DNA of 49,753 nt from an uncultured Eubacteriales bacterium (lineage in GTDB: Bacteria > Bacillota > Clostridia > Oscillospirales > Acutalibacteraceae): the NCBI GenBank assembly GCA_934695425.1, contig CAKUVH010000009.1, positions 1 through 49,753 of the forward strand, read 5' to 3'. The notes beneath the pieces were generated by a model. The model searched no databases. It saw only the letters and a program-made list of their open reading frames with translations, and was not told where the DNA came from. How positions within the stretch are numbered: position 1 is the first letter of the stretch; each line of letters begins with the position of its first letter. Shown in pieces: positions 24,941 to 32,987 of the stretch. The position numbers were made by a program, and so were the translations under genes.

Positions 24941-25648
24941 ATGGAATTACTTTTAAATTATGCGAAAAATTATGGAATAAACTTGGACGAAAAAGCTTTG
25001 GAAAGATTTGAAATTTACTATAATTTTCTTGTGGAGTACAATCAGCACACGAATTTGACATCCATCACCGAGAAAAACGACGTGATTATAAAGCATTTTT
25101 TGGACAGCATTTTACTGACTAAATTTTTGAAATTGAATTCCGAAACCAAGCTCATCGACGTTGGCACGGGCGCTGGATTTCCCGGTGTGCCGATTAAAAT
25201 TGCGAACCCGGAGATCAATTTGACGCTTTTGGATAGCTTAAATAAGAGGATTATATTTTTAAACAAGCTTGTGGAAAAATTAAATTTGACGGCGGAAATT
25301 TTTCACAATCGCGCTGAAGAATGTGGAAAAAATAAAAATTTTCGTGAAAGATTCAACATCGTAACTTCGCGCGCGGTTGCAAAGTTAACAGTCCTCAGCG
25401 AATATTGTTTGCCGCTGTTGAAAGTCGGTGGATTTTTTGTTTCGCTCAAAGGAAGCAATGTTGAAAACGAGATCGAAGAGTCCGCGAAGTCAATCAAAGT
25501 TTTGGGTGGAAAAATTGAAAAAGTTGAAAAGTTTGACTTGCCCGAAGAAAAAGGCAGCCGCTCGCTCGTAATCATAAAAAAGGTGTCACCCACCCCGGCG
25601 AAGTATCCGCGGTCAAATTCAAACATCGCAAAGTCGCCAATAGTGTAG
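24941..25648 (+). CDS. rsmG: 16S rRNA (guanine-N7) methyltransferase RsmG (GidB)
   Basis: 235 residues. It methylates G527 of 16S rRNA with S-adenosylmethionine; loss is known to give low-level streptomycin resistance. The SAM-binding motif is LIDVGTGAGFPGVPIKI, preceded by HFLDSILLTKFL and followed by NIVTSRAVAKL and VGGFFVSLKG. The C-terminus TPAKYPRSNSNIAKSPI fits the family's basic end (PAKYPR). GAGGAG precedes the ATG. Partial diverged copies of the DNA for the last residues recur in the downstream 155-bp repeats. Confidence 0.96.
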   Translation: MELLLNYAKNYGINLDEKALERFEIYYNFLVEYNQHTNLTSITEKNDVIIKHFLDSILLTKFLKLNSETKLIDVGTGAGFPGVPIKIANPEINLTLLDSLNKRIIFLNKLVEKLNLTAEIFHNRAEECGKNKNFRERFNIVTSRAVAKLTVLSEYCLPLLKVGGFFVSLKGSNVENEIEESAKSIKVLGGKIEKVEKFDLPEEKGSRSLVIIKKVSPTPAKYPRSNSNIAKSPIV

Positions 25649-25664
25649 CTGAATTCCAGACAGA

Positions 25665-25680
25665 TGTTTCACGTGAAACA
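25665..25680. promoter_or_regulatory. parS: parS site 2
   Basis: Perfect TGTTTCACGTGAAACA, 16 bp after the rsmG stop. Flanking AGA and TCT extend the palindrome. Confidence 0.95.
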
Positions 25681-25708
25681 TCTGATTTTTTTATGGTGTT
25701 TTATGTAG

Positions 25709-25724
25709 TGTTTCACGTGAAACA
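25709..25724. promoter_or_regulatory. parS: parS site 3
   Basis: Perfect 16-bp parS, 44 bp after site 2. Confidence 0.95.
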
Positions 25725-25863
25725 TTAAGGTAATTTAAAAATTTAACCGCCTGAAAAATGTGTTTGCTCATGATCATGAAAAGTTTATTTGACTTCGTAA
25801 AAAATCATGTGTCGAACTCAAATATTACAAAATTACTAATGGTATAGTTGAATTCTAGACAGA

Positions 25864-25879
25864 TGTTTCACGTGAAACA
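25864..25879. promoter_or_regulatory. parS: parS site 4
   Basis: Perfect 16-bp parS, exactly 155 bp after site 3, in the repeated unit. Confidence 0.95.
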
Positions 25880-26018
25880 TTAAGGTAATTTAAAAATTTA
25901 ACCGCCTGAAAAATGTGTTTATTCATGATCATGAAAATTTTATTTGGCTCTGGAAAATATTATGTGTCGAACTCAAATATCACAAATTCGCCAATAGCGT
26001 AGTTAAATTTTAGACAGA

Positions 26019-26034
26019 TGTTTCACGTGAAACA
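26019..26034. promoter_or_regulatory. parS: parS site 5
   Basis: Perfect 16-bp parS, exactly 155 bp after site 4. Its surroundings match those of site 2. Confidence 0.95.
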
Positions 26035-26062
26035 TCTGATTTTTTTATGGTGTTTTATATAA

Positions 26063-26078
26063 TGTTTCACGTGAAACA
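26063..26078. promoter_or_regulatory. parS: parS site 6
   Basis: Perfect 16-bp parS, 44 bp after site 5, as between sites 2 and 3. It is close to the parA promoter, so ParB binding here could also repress parAB. Confidence 0.95.
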
Positions 26079-26123
26079 TTCGCGACCGAATTTTTAAACA
26101 GCACTTTATTTTTTGAATCCAAA

Positions 26124-26133
26124 ATGGTATAAT
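26124..26133 (+). promoter_or_regulatory. Probable extended -10 promoter of parA
   Basis: ATGGTATAAT contains TG one base before TATAAT (26128-26133), an extended -10 element. The -35 region is weak. The predicted start lies ~40 nt before the parA ATG and ~60 bp from parS site 6. Confidence 0.5.
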
Positions 26134-26180
26134 TTATATGCGATTTAAATTGAATTTATTTAGTGAAATGAGGGAAATTT

Positions 26181-26945
26181 ATGGGAAAAATTATCGCTAT
26201 TTCCAATCAAAAAGGAGGGGTCGGAAAGACCACCACATCAGTTAATATGTCGGCAGCCATCGGCGCGCTCGGCAAAAAAACTTTGATAATAGATTTAGAC
26301 CCCCAAGGCAACACAACCAGCGGACTCGGAATTAATAAAAAAGAATTAAAAATTTCTGCTTACGATGTCCTCGAAAAGGACAACTCGGCTGAAGAAGCAA
26401 CTCTTGAAATTCCATTTAAAAACTTAAGTCTTATTCCTTCTCATATAAATTTGGCATCGGCAGACGCCGGAATAAGCTTGTTTTCGGGGAAAGAATCAAA
26501 ACTCAAGCACAAAATCGCTCATTTGAAAAATGAGTATGACTACATAATAATAGATTGTCCCCCTTCGCTCGGAATCATAACAATAAATGCTTTTTGCGCA
26601 GCCGACAGCGTTTTGATCCCGATTCAATGCGAATATTATGCTCTTGAAGGTTTGTCACAACTTATTAATACTGTGAAAGTTGTAAAACGTCACCACAATC
26701 CGGAGCTTGATTTGGAGGGAATTTTGCTTACGATGTGCGATTTGAGGCTTAATCTCACCAAGCAGGTTATGGAAGAAGTAAATAAAAGCTTCCCCGGAAA
26801 AGTTTTCAAGACGACTATTCCAAGAACTGTAAAAATTTCGGAAGCACCGGGATTCGGCAAGCCTGTTATGTATTTTTCGAAGCTCAATAAAGGCACATGG
26901 GCGTACAAAGGTCTTGCTAAAGAAGTAATCAAGAATAATAATTAA
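26181..26945 (+). CDS. parA: Chromosome partitioning ATPase ParA (Soj)
   Basis: 254 residues. ParA/Soj is a deviant Walker ATPase that acts with ParB-parS in origin segregation and, in B. subtilis, also regulates DnaA. The deviant Walker A KGGVGKTTTSVNMS, switch DLDPQGNTTSGLG and Walker B YIIIDCPPSLG are all present. The start has GAGGGAA upstream. It is followed 17 bp later by parB. The local cluster of six parS sites makes the assignment to chromosomal segregation firm. Confidence 0.97.
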   Translation: MGKIIAISNQKGGVGKTTTSVNMSAAIGALGKKTLIIDLDPQGNTTSGLGINKKELKISAYDVLEKDNSAEEATLEIPFKNLSLIPSHINLASADAGISLFSGKESKLKHKIAHLKNEYDYIIIDCPPSLGIITINAFCAADSVLIPIQCEYYALEGLSQLINTVKVVKRHHNPELDLEGILLTMCDLRLNLTKQVMEEVNKSFPGKVFKTTIPRTVKISEAPGFGKPVMYFSKLNKGTWAYKGLAKEVIKNNN

Positions 26946-26962
26946 TTTACGGAGGTTTTTAT

Positions 26963-27835
26963 ATGGCGTCTAAGCTCAGTGGTCTTGGGAAAGGTCTGGA
27001 TATGATTTTTATGGAAAATAATATCGAAAACGAAAACGTACCCGTGACTTTAAAAATAAGCGAAATCGAAGCAAACAAACTTCAGCCCAGGACAAGCTTT
27101 AAAAATGAGGCACTCGTGGAGCTTTCGAATTCCATTGCTTCGCACGGGATAATTCAGCCGATTGTTGTTAAACCGCTTTCTTCGGGAAAATATAAAATAA
27201 TCGCCGGCGAAAGACGTTACAGAGCCGCTAAAATGGCGGGAATTGTCGAAGTGCCGGTAATAATAAAAGATATCGACGACAAAGAAATTACCGAACTTGC
27301 ACTCGTTGAAAATTTGCAAAGAGAAAATTTATCCGTTCTTGAAGAAGCCAGAGGATACAAAATGCTGTCCGAAACCTATAATATGACCCAAGAAGAAGTA
27401 TCGAAAGCCGTCGGAAAATCCAGGTCGTATGTTACAAATACTTTAAGGCTTTTAAATCTTTTGCCGGAAGTAATAACGAGCCTTGAAAACAGCGAAATTT
27501 CGGCAGGACACGCAAGAGCTCTCCTTTCGCTCGAATCTGAAGACGATGTCAAAAGAGCACTTAAAATTACCGTTTCTCAAGAACTTAATGTCAGGCAACT
27601 CGAGCAGCTCGTCAAGAAAATGAGCTTTAAAGAAATCGAAAAACCAAAATCTTTGAAGTCCATAAAAAAGGATGCTTTTTACAATAAAATAGAATCCGAT
27701 TTAAATAAGAAACTAAAAAGGAAAGTAAAAATAGTTTCGGGGAGACGAAAAAAAGGTACGGTTCAAATTGAATTTTTAGGCGAAGAAGACCTTTCGGATA
27801 TTTATAACTTACTTATAAAAGATAAAATCGGATAA
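26963..27835 (+). CDS. parB: Chromosome partitioning protein ParB (Spo0J)
   Basis: 290 residues. ParB binds parS, clamps and spreads on DNA, and recruits SMC. The N-terminal box II GERRYRAAKMAG and ALVENLQRENLSVLEEARGY form the CTP-binding/nuclease-like fold. The helix-turn-helix MTQEEVSKAVGKSRSYVTNTLRLL reads parS, and the C-terminal dimer domain follows residue ~225. The start has GGAGG. Whether this is Spo0J or the paralogue Noc is settled by the perfect parS sites and the adjacent parA: this is Spo0J-type. Confidence 0.96.
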   Translation: MASKLSGLGKGLDMIFMENNIENENVPVTLKISEIEANKLQPRTSFKNEALVELSNSIASHGIIQPIVVKPLSSGKYKIIAGERRYRAAKMAGIVEVPVIIKDIDDKEITELALVENLQRENLSVLEEARGYKMLSETYNMTQEEVSKAVGKSRSYVTNTLRLLNLLPEVITSLENSEISAGHARALLSLESEDDVKRALKITVSQELNVRQLEQLVKKMSFKEIEKPKSLKSIKKDAFYNKIESDLNKKLKRKVKIVSGRRKKGTVQIEFLGEEDLSDIYNLLIKDKIG

Positions 27836-27847
27836 GGAGAGGAAAAA

Positions 27848-28312
27848 ATGAAAAGAAGCTCAACTAAGACTTATACTATTTATATTATGGTTTTTGCAAC
27901 GATAGCGCTGATAATGTTAAATCCTATTCTTATGTACAGCAAAGGGCTGACCGCTAATTTAAATAATTTTTTTGAGATGTGTAGAATAGGCTATAATTTT
28001 TCTGAAAACGACACTATTACAATCATAAGATTTTTAGAATATTTTTTACTCGGAATCGGTCTTACTGCGGCTATATCTGATTTTTCCGAAAGGGTTGTAT
28101 TTAAAAATGCACCTATAGTGATGTTTGTCGGACTGTTTATTTCGGTGCTGGAAGTTTATTTCAAAAGGTTTTACATCGAGGATGCGCTTATTGCGTTTGT
28201 ATGGATATTTATAGCGATGACTACTTATGTATTATGCTATCGTTTTAAATCACGTTATTCAAAAAAGCCAAATTCAAAATATAAAATAAATAAATATGAT
28301 AGGAGAAGATAG
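27848..28312 (+). CDS. Small multi-pass membrane protein, possibly VanZ-like
   Basis: 154 residues with four predicted membrane helices (about 9-28, 58-76, 84-102, 112-130) and a basic C-terminal tail (KINKYDRRR). The second helix starts with FLEYFLLGIGL, recalling the H-x-x-E-Y-x-x-L-G feature of VanZ-like proteins, and the third region SVLEVYFKRFYIEDALI recalls the E-x-x-Q...D pattern. The match is partial, so the family call is tentative. GGAGAGG precedes the ATG. It lies between parB and serS with gaps of 12 and 3 bp and must be co-transcribed with them. Confidence 0.72.
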   Translation: MKRSSTKTYTIYIMVFATIALIMLNPILMYSKGLTANLNNFFEMCRIGYNFSENDTITIIRFLEYFLLGIGLTAAISDFSERVVFKNAPIVMFVGLFISVLEVYFKRFYIEDALIAFVWIFIAMTTYVLCYRFKSRYSKKPNSKYKINKYDRRR

Positions 28313-28315
28313 GCT

Positions 28316-29584
28316 ATGTTAGATATTAAATTTATAAAAAACAATACCGAGCTCGTAAAAAAAGCAATGAAAGACCGTCAAAAACCCATGGACGAAGTGA
28401 TTGACGAAATAATTAGACTGGATGAAAAAAGACTTGAATTAATCTCGGAAGTTGAAGCTCTGCGTGCCGAACAAAATTCCTTCAATAAGAAAATTCCCGC
28501 GCTGAAAAAATCCGGCGAAGATACCACTAAAGTAATGGCAAAGATGAAAGAAATATCAATGGCGGCAGCTGAAAAAGCCAGACAGCTTTCCGAAACCGAA
28601 AGAAAGCAAAGACAATTAGCTTTGGCCGTTCCGAATGTCCCCAACGAGAGTGTTCCCTACGGCAAAGATGATAGCGAAAACCCTGAAATAAGACGAAACG
28701 GCGAGCCGAGAAAATTTGATTTTGAAGCAAAACCACATTGGGAAATCGGTAAAAAATTAGGCATTTTGGATCCTGAAAGAGCCGCTAAAGTTACCGGCAC
28801 TCGTTTTCATTTTTATAAAGGGCTCGGCGCAAGGCTTGAGAGAGCGGTTATAAATTTCTTTTTGAATACCCACACTCAAAACGGCTACACTGAGATTTTG
28901 CCGCCGTATATTGTAAACTCCGATTCGCTTTACGGTACGGGTCAATTGCCGAAATTCGATAACGGTTTTAAGTTGGAAGGTCTTGATTATTACCTAATAC
29001 CAACCGCCGAAGTTCCGGTTACAAATTTCCACAGGGATGAAATTTTAGACGGCAAAAAGCTCCCTATTAAGTATTGTGCATATTCGGCATGCTTTAGATC
29101 TGAAGCCGGTTCTGCCGGACGTGATACCAGAGGGCTTATTCGTCAACACCAGTTCAATAAAGTTGAACTCGTTAAATTTGTAAGACCCGAAAATTCATAT
29201 GACGAACTCGAAAAGCTCACAAATGATGCCGAAAAAATTTTGCAGCTTCTTAAATTGCCTTACAGAGTGGTTTGCCTGTGCACGGGAGATGTAACTTTCA
29301 GCTCCGCAAAAACTTACGATATAGAAGTTTGGATGCCTTCGTACGGAAGATATGTCGAGATTTCTTCGTGCTCGAATTTCGAAGATTACCAAGCAAGAAG
29401 AATGCAAGTAAGATTCAAAGACAGCCCGAAAGATAAAGCAAAACTCGTACACACACTCAATGGTTCGGGGCTTGCAGTCGGAAGAACTGTCGCTGCGATT
29501 CTTGAAAATTATCAAAACGAAGACGGCTCTGTTACCGTTCCTGATGTTCTTAAGGAATTTATGGGTACCGATATAATAAAATAA
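28316..29584 (+). CDS. serS: Seryl-tRNA synthetase
   Basis: 422 residues, usual length for class IIa SerRS. The N-terminal coiled-coil arm (about 30-105, Glu/Lys/Ala-rich helices such as LISEVEALRAEQNSFNKKI) grips the long variable arm of tRNA-Ser. Motif 2 is FRSEAGSAGRDTRGLIRQHQF and motif 3 is LNGSGLAVGRTVAAILENYQ. It lies 3 bp after the membrane-protein gene, so no T-box leader is present; expression depends on the upstream par operon. Confidence 0.97.
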   Translation: MLDIKFIKNNTELVKKAMKDRQKPMDEVIDEIIRLDEKRLELISEVEALRAEQNSFNKKIPALKKSGEDTTKVMAKMKEISMAAAEKARQLSETERKQRQLALAVPNVPNESVPYGKDDSENPEIRRNGEPRKFDFEAKPHWEIGKKLGILDPERAAKVTGTRFHFYKGLGARLERAVINFFLNTHTQNGYTEILPPYIVNSDSLYGTGQLPKFDNGFKLEGLDYYLIPTAEVPVTNFHRDEILDGKKLPIKYCAYSACFRSEAGSAGRDTRGLIRQHQFNKVELVKFVRPENSYDELEKLTNDAEKILQLLKLPYRVVCLCTGDVTFSSAKTYDIEVWMPSYGRYVEISSCSNFEDYQARRMQVRFKDSPKDKAKLVHTLNGSGLAVGRTVAAILENYQNEDGSVTVPDVLKEFMGTDIIK

Positions 29585-29605
29585 ATTTAATGAGGGGTAT
29601 TATTA

Positions 29606-31084
29606 ATGTCTGATTTTATGAATTCTGAAAAATTTTGCAAAGAAGGTCTTACATTTGATGATGTTCTGCTTATCCCGGACGCTTCTGATGTGGAACCTAA
29701 AAATGTTAGCACCGACACATATCTTGCCAAAAATATAAAGCTGAATATTCCTATTATGACCGCCGCAATGGACACCGTAACGGAATCAAAAATGGCGATT
29801 GCAATTGCTCGTGAGGGCGGTATAGGAGTCATTCATAAGAATATGTCCATTGAAAAACAAGCCGACCAAGTCGATCGTGTTAAGCGTTCGGAAAACGGAA
29901 TCATTGCAAAACCGTTTTATCTTTCCCCGGAAAACACTGTCATGGAAGCAAAAAATTTAATGGATAAATATAAAATTTCGGGTGTTCCTGTCTGCGAAAA
30001 CAAAAAGCTCGTCGGAATCCTTACTAACCGAGATTTGAGATTTATGGGGTACTCAGAGTACAGTCAGAACATAAAAGACGTTATGACTCACGAAAATTTG
30101 ATAACTGCTCCTCAAGGTACATCAATGAAAGAAGCCAAGGAAATTTTAAGAAAACATCGCATAGAAAAATTACCTCTTTTGGATGAAAACGGCGATTTTG
30201 CGGGATTAATAACCATAAAAGATATCGAAAAATCCGCTCTGTACCCCAATTCCGCCAGAGATGCCGACGGGCGTCTTTTGTGCGGCGCGGCAATAGGTGC
30301 TACAAAAGATGTTCTTAAAAGAGTCGAAGCTTTGATTAAGTCTCATGTTGATGTTTTGGTTTTGGATTCGGCTCATGGACATAATATAAATATTGTAAAC
30401 ACAGTCAAAAAAGTTAAAGAAGCTTTCCCGGATGTTCCTTTAATCGCGGGAAATATCGCAACCGGACAAGCTGCCGAAGACTTGATACGAGCAGGAGCAG
30501 ACGCCGTTAAAGTCGGAATAGGCCCGGGATCAATATGCACCACGAGAATAATCGCAGGGATAGGTGTTCCGCAAATTACAGCGATTTATGATGTTGCAAA
30601 TGTCGCAAAAAAATACGGCGTGAAAGTCATTGCCGACGGAGGCATAAAATATTCGGGCGATATAGTAAAAGCTCTCGCAGCGGGCGCTGATAGCGTCATG
30701 ATAGGCTCTTTGGTTGCGGGATGCGATGAATCTCCCGGTGAAAATGAAATATATCAAGGGCGTAAATTTAAATCCTATCGCGGAATGGGCAGCATTGCCG
30801 CCATGGGTAAGGGCAGTTCGGACAGATATTTCCAGAATAATGCCTCGAAACTCGTCCCTGAAGGCGTCGAAGGAAGAGTTGCATATAAAGGTTTGCTCTC
30901 GGATACGGTTTATCAATTGATGGGCGGAATCCGCGCCGGAATGGGATATACAGGCTGTAAAGATATTAGTGCTTTACATTCAAAAGCAAAATTCGTCAGG
31001 ATTTCTGCCGCCGGTCTCCGCGAAAGTCATCCGCATGATATTCAAATTACAAAAGAAGCTCCTAATTATTCTTATTTGGGTTAA
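29606..31084 (+). CDS. guaB: Inosine-5'-monophosphate dehydrogenase
   Basis: 492 residues, usual length. It converts IMP to XMP with NAD, the committed step of GTP synthesis. The N-terminus GLTFDDVLLIPDASDV, two CBS domains at about 95-210, the catalytic loop GPGSICTTRIIAGIG with the active-site Cys, and DGGIKYSGDIVKALAAGADSVMIG are all visible. The C-terminal flap YRGMGSIAAM is followed by an RxF region. GAGGGG precedes the ATG. It ends the co-oriented run from parA, and a terminator follows. Confidence 0.97.
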   Translation: MSDFMNSEKFCKEGLTFDDVLLIPDASDVEPKNVSTDTYLAKNIKLNIPIMTAAMDTVTESKMAIAIAREGGIGVIHKNMSIEKQADQVDRVKRSENGIIAKPFYLSPENTVMEAKNLMDKYKISGVPVCENKKLVGILTNRDLRFMGYSEYSQNIKDVMTHENLITAPQGTSMKEAKEILRKHRIEKLPLLDENGDFAGLITIKDIEKSALYPNSARDADGRLLCGAAIGATKDVLKRVEALIKSHVDVLVLDSAHGHNINIVNTVKKVKEAFPDVPLIAGNIATGQAAEDLIRAGADAVKVGIGPGSICTTRIIAGIGVPQITAIYDVANVAKKYGVKVIADGGIKYSGDIVKALAAGADSVMIGSLVAGCDESPGENEIYQGRKFKSYRGMGSIAAMGKGSSDRYFQNNASKLVPEGVEGRVAYKGLLSDTVYQLMGGIRAGMGYTGCKDISALHSKAKFVRISAAGLRESHPHDIQITKEAPNYSYLG

Positions 31085-31098
31085 TAATAAAAATTACG

Positions 31099-31130
31099 AT
31101 AACCAGTCTTTAAAGATTGGTTATTTTTTT
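31099..31130 (+). terminator. Intrinsic terminator of guaB
   Basis: TAACCAGTCTT (31100-31110) pairs with AAGATTGGTTA (31113-31123) with one G-U, then a T run. The same terminator recurs almost unchanged at 32819-32851. Confidence 0.85.
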
Positions 31131-31161
31131 AAAATAATTTATATAATTTCAATAAATATTG

Positions 31162-31191
31162 TTGACTTCCATATATATATATATATATAAT
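31162..31191 (+). promoter_or_regulatory. Promoter with AT-dinucleotide spacer (first modular gene)
   Basis: TTGACT at 31162-31167 and TATAAT at 31186-31191 are 18 bp apart. Most of the spacer is an (AT)n run that continues into the -10. Slippage of this run would change spacer length in 2-bp steps and so promoter strength. Confidence 0.7.
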
Positions 31192-31261
31192 GTACACATA
31201 TTTAAATTTACACCGGTAAATTTTATATAAAAAACCAAAAAATGAAAAAGGAGAGGATGTT

Positions 31262-32812
31262 ATGGATAAAGAGAAATTTCTAAAAAATGCAGCTTCAGAG
31301 TTTAAGGAAGCGTCAGATAAGTTTAAAGAGTATGTAGATAGTTTTAATGCAGCTTTCGCGAACAAAAAATTTAGCTATGATGAAGTTGTATGGGATGGAG
31401 AAGTTACAAAATTTGTAGATTTGAATTCTAAAATTGTTGATTTCTTTCAACATATGAAGGATAAATTTGGTAACGATGTTGGCGGTATTGAAACTGTTAA
31501 AGAATTTCAGACAAAAGTTGTTGATGCTGCAAAAAAACTAAAGGAAATCCTGGATGATAAAAAATCAGAAAACAGCGAAGATGCGATGAAAAAAGCAAAT
31601 GAGTATCTCGATATAATTTGGAATAAGTTAAGCTCTGCAATTAATAAGACTTCTCTTGAGATTATATCACTTAAAAATCAGGATATAATAAAACGTCGTC
31701 AAGAGAGAATAGCTTCAGGATTTAAGGAAGTGTCAGATGATTTTAAAAAGCAGGTAGATGAGTTTAATAAAGCTTTCAAGGGCAAAGAATTTAAATATGA
31801 TGAAGTTGTATGGGATAGAAAAGCTACAAAATTTGTAGATTTGAATTCTAAAATTGTTGATTTCTTTCAACATATGAAGGATAAATTTGGTAACGATGTT
31901 GGCGGTATTGAAACTGTTAAAGAATTTCAGACAAAAGTTGTTGATGCTGCAAAAAAATTAGAATCAACCGTATGGGACAAATCAAAACTCCCCAAAGATG
32001 CGACGAAACAAGCAGATGAGTATCTCAGTATAATTTTAGGTAATTTCAGATCAGAAATTGATGCGGTTGTTCTTCAGGTTGATTCACTTAAAAGACAGGG
32101 TATACGGAGAAATAATAAAGAGAAAGCTAAGAAGCTTCAGACGCCAAAAGAAAATGTGGGCAAATTTGCTTCCAAAGATGATGCTGAAAAGAAGGCAGAA
32201 CCGACTCCGCAGGCAGGGACAGACAAACCCGCACCGCCAAACCATGCACCGAAGAAAAGGCCTGTACCTCCAACAAATAAACCAAAGAAAAGACCCGCTC
32301 CACCGACAGAAAGACCCAAGAAAAGACCTGCGCCTCCAACAAGCAAACCAAAGAAAAGATCTGCGCCGCCGAAAAATGGACCATATGTATCAGTTTTCAA
32401 ATCCAGTTTTAAACAAATAGACTTGAGTAATATTAAAAACGCTGATGAATTTCAAAAATTATATACCAAATTTAACGGCTTGAAGAGATTGTGTCCTAAG
32501 TGGTATGAATTTATTGAAGATACATTTAATGATAATAAAGTAAAAAAAGCGCTTAACGAAAACACAGTGGTTGGAATATTTTTAGCAAGTTGCAGCGCGG
32601 CGGATAATCCAGGAGTATCTAAAGCAGCTTGCGACGCTATGAAATGTGTAATTGACAAAACAAAAAATTCTAAAGCGAAAGCCGTATGGGGAGATATTAA
32701 TAAAGATATTAATGAACCAGCAAAAATGAAAACTTCGGTGCAAAACGGTTTGAAAAATGACTTAAATATAGCCCAAGACGTAGTAACTGCTATAATTGGC
32801 TATATAAAATAA
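31262..32812 (+). CDS. Modular helical protein A with proline-rich linker and shared C-terminal domain
   Basis: 516 residues, no signal peptide or membrane helix. Two helical modules (about 1-140 and 145-283) share core text such as KFVDLNSKIVDFFQHMKDKF; 133 bp of their DNA (31405-31537 and 31825-31957) are identical. Then a Lys/Pro-rich linker (about 318-372) repeats KKRPAPPT-type units. Residues ~373-516 form the domain shared by all four paralogues, with CPKWYEFIEDTF and VVGIFLASCSAAD. Start: ATG with GGAGAGG. No known family is recognised. Possible roles: scaffold, surface-associated protein or exported effector, but no secretion signal is visible. Own promoter and terminator. Confidence 0.82.
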   Translation: MDKEKFLKNAASEFKEASDKFKEYVDSFNAAFANKKFSYDEVVWDGEVTKFVDLNSKIVDFFQHMKDKFGNDVGGIETVKEFQTKVVDAAKKLKEILDDKKSENSEDAMKKANEYLDIIWNKLSSAINKTSLEIISLKNQDIIKRRQERIASGFKEVSDDFKKQVDEFNKAFKGKEFKYDEVVWDRKATKFVDLNSKIVDFFQHMKDKFGNDVGGIETVKEFQTKVVDAAKKLESTVWDKSKLPKDATKQADEYLSIILGNFRSEIDAVVLQVDSLKRQGIRRNNKEKAKKLQTPKENVGKFASKDDAEKKAEPTPQAGTDKPAPPNHAPKKRPVPPTNKPKKRPAPPTERPKKRPAPPTSKPKKRSAPPKNGPYVSVFKSSFKQIDLSNIKNADEFQKLYTKFNGLKRLCPKWYEFIEDTFNDNKVKKALNENTVVGIFLASCSAADNPGVSKAACDAMKCVIDKTKNSKAKAVWGDINKDINEPAKMKTSVQNGLKNDLNIAQDVVTAIIGYIK

Positions 32813-32818
32813 AGTTAC

Positions 32819-32851
32819 GATAACCAGTCTTTAAAGATTGGTTATTTTTTT
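32819..32851 (+). terminator. Intrinsic terminator of modular gene A
   Basis: The same stem as the guaB terminator (TAACCAGTCTT with AAGATTGGTTA) and T run, showing that the intergenic control region was duplicated together with the gene. Confidence 0.85.
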
Positions 32852-32882
32852 AAAATAATTTATATAAATTTAATAAATATTG

Positions 32883-32910
32883 TTGACTTCCGTATATATA
32901 TATATATAAT
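32883..32910 (+). promoter_or_regulatory. Promoter with AT-dinucleotide spacer (second modular gene)
   Basis: TTGACT at 32883-32888 and TATAAT at 32905-32910 with a 16-bp spacer made largely of TA repeats. This is 2 bp, one repeat unit, shorter than in the otherwise matching promoter at 31162. Confidence 0.7.
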
Positions 32911-32987
32911 ATACATATATTTAAATTTACATCAGTAAATTTTTATATAAAAAACCAAAAATAAAATAAAAAAGGAGAGGATACAGG

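Larger units (their letters stand above)
25600..26090. repeat. 155-bp tandem repeats carrying parS sites and degenerate rsmG-tail copies
   Basis: The segments from 25709 and from 25864 are homologous over a full 155-bp period, and a third, partial period begins at 26019. Each contains a parS, TTAAGGTAATTTAAAAATTT, a GATCATGAAAA-type motif and a sequence matching the last ~50 bp of rsmG plus CAGATG before the next parS. The blocks around sites 2-3 and 5-6 are also copies of each other (CATCTGATTTTTTTATGGTG between the two parS). No credible gene is found in 25649-26180. Confidence 0.88.

Noticed and set aside
24538..26078. Insertion-sequence ends as the explanation of the repeated palindromes
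   Set aside because: The palindromes are exact parS sites; no transposase or target-site duplication is present.
28290..28316. T-box leader for serS
   Set aside because: Only 3 bp separate serS from the preceding gene, and no T-box sequence or terminator lies in front.
32058..32420. A 120-codon frame overlapping the proline-rich linker of modular protein A
   Set aside because: It is out of frame with a well-supported gene; the Lys/Arg/Gln-rich product follows from reading the repeat in another frame.
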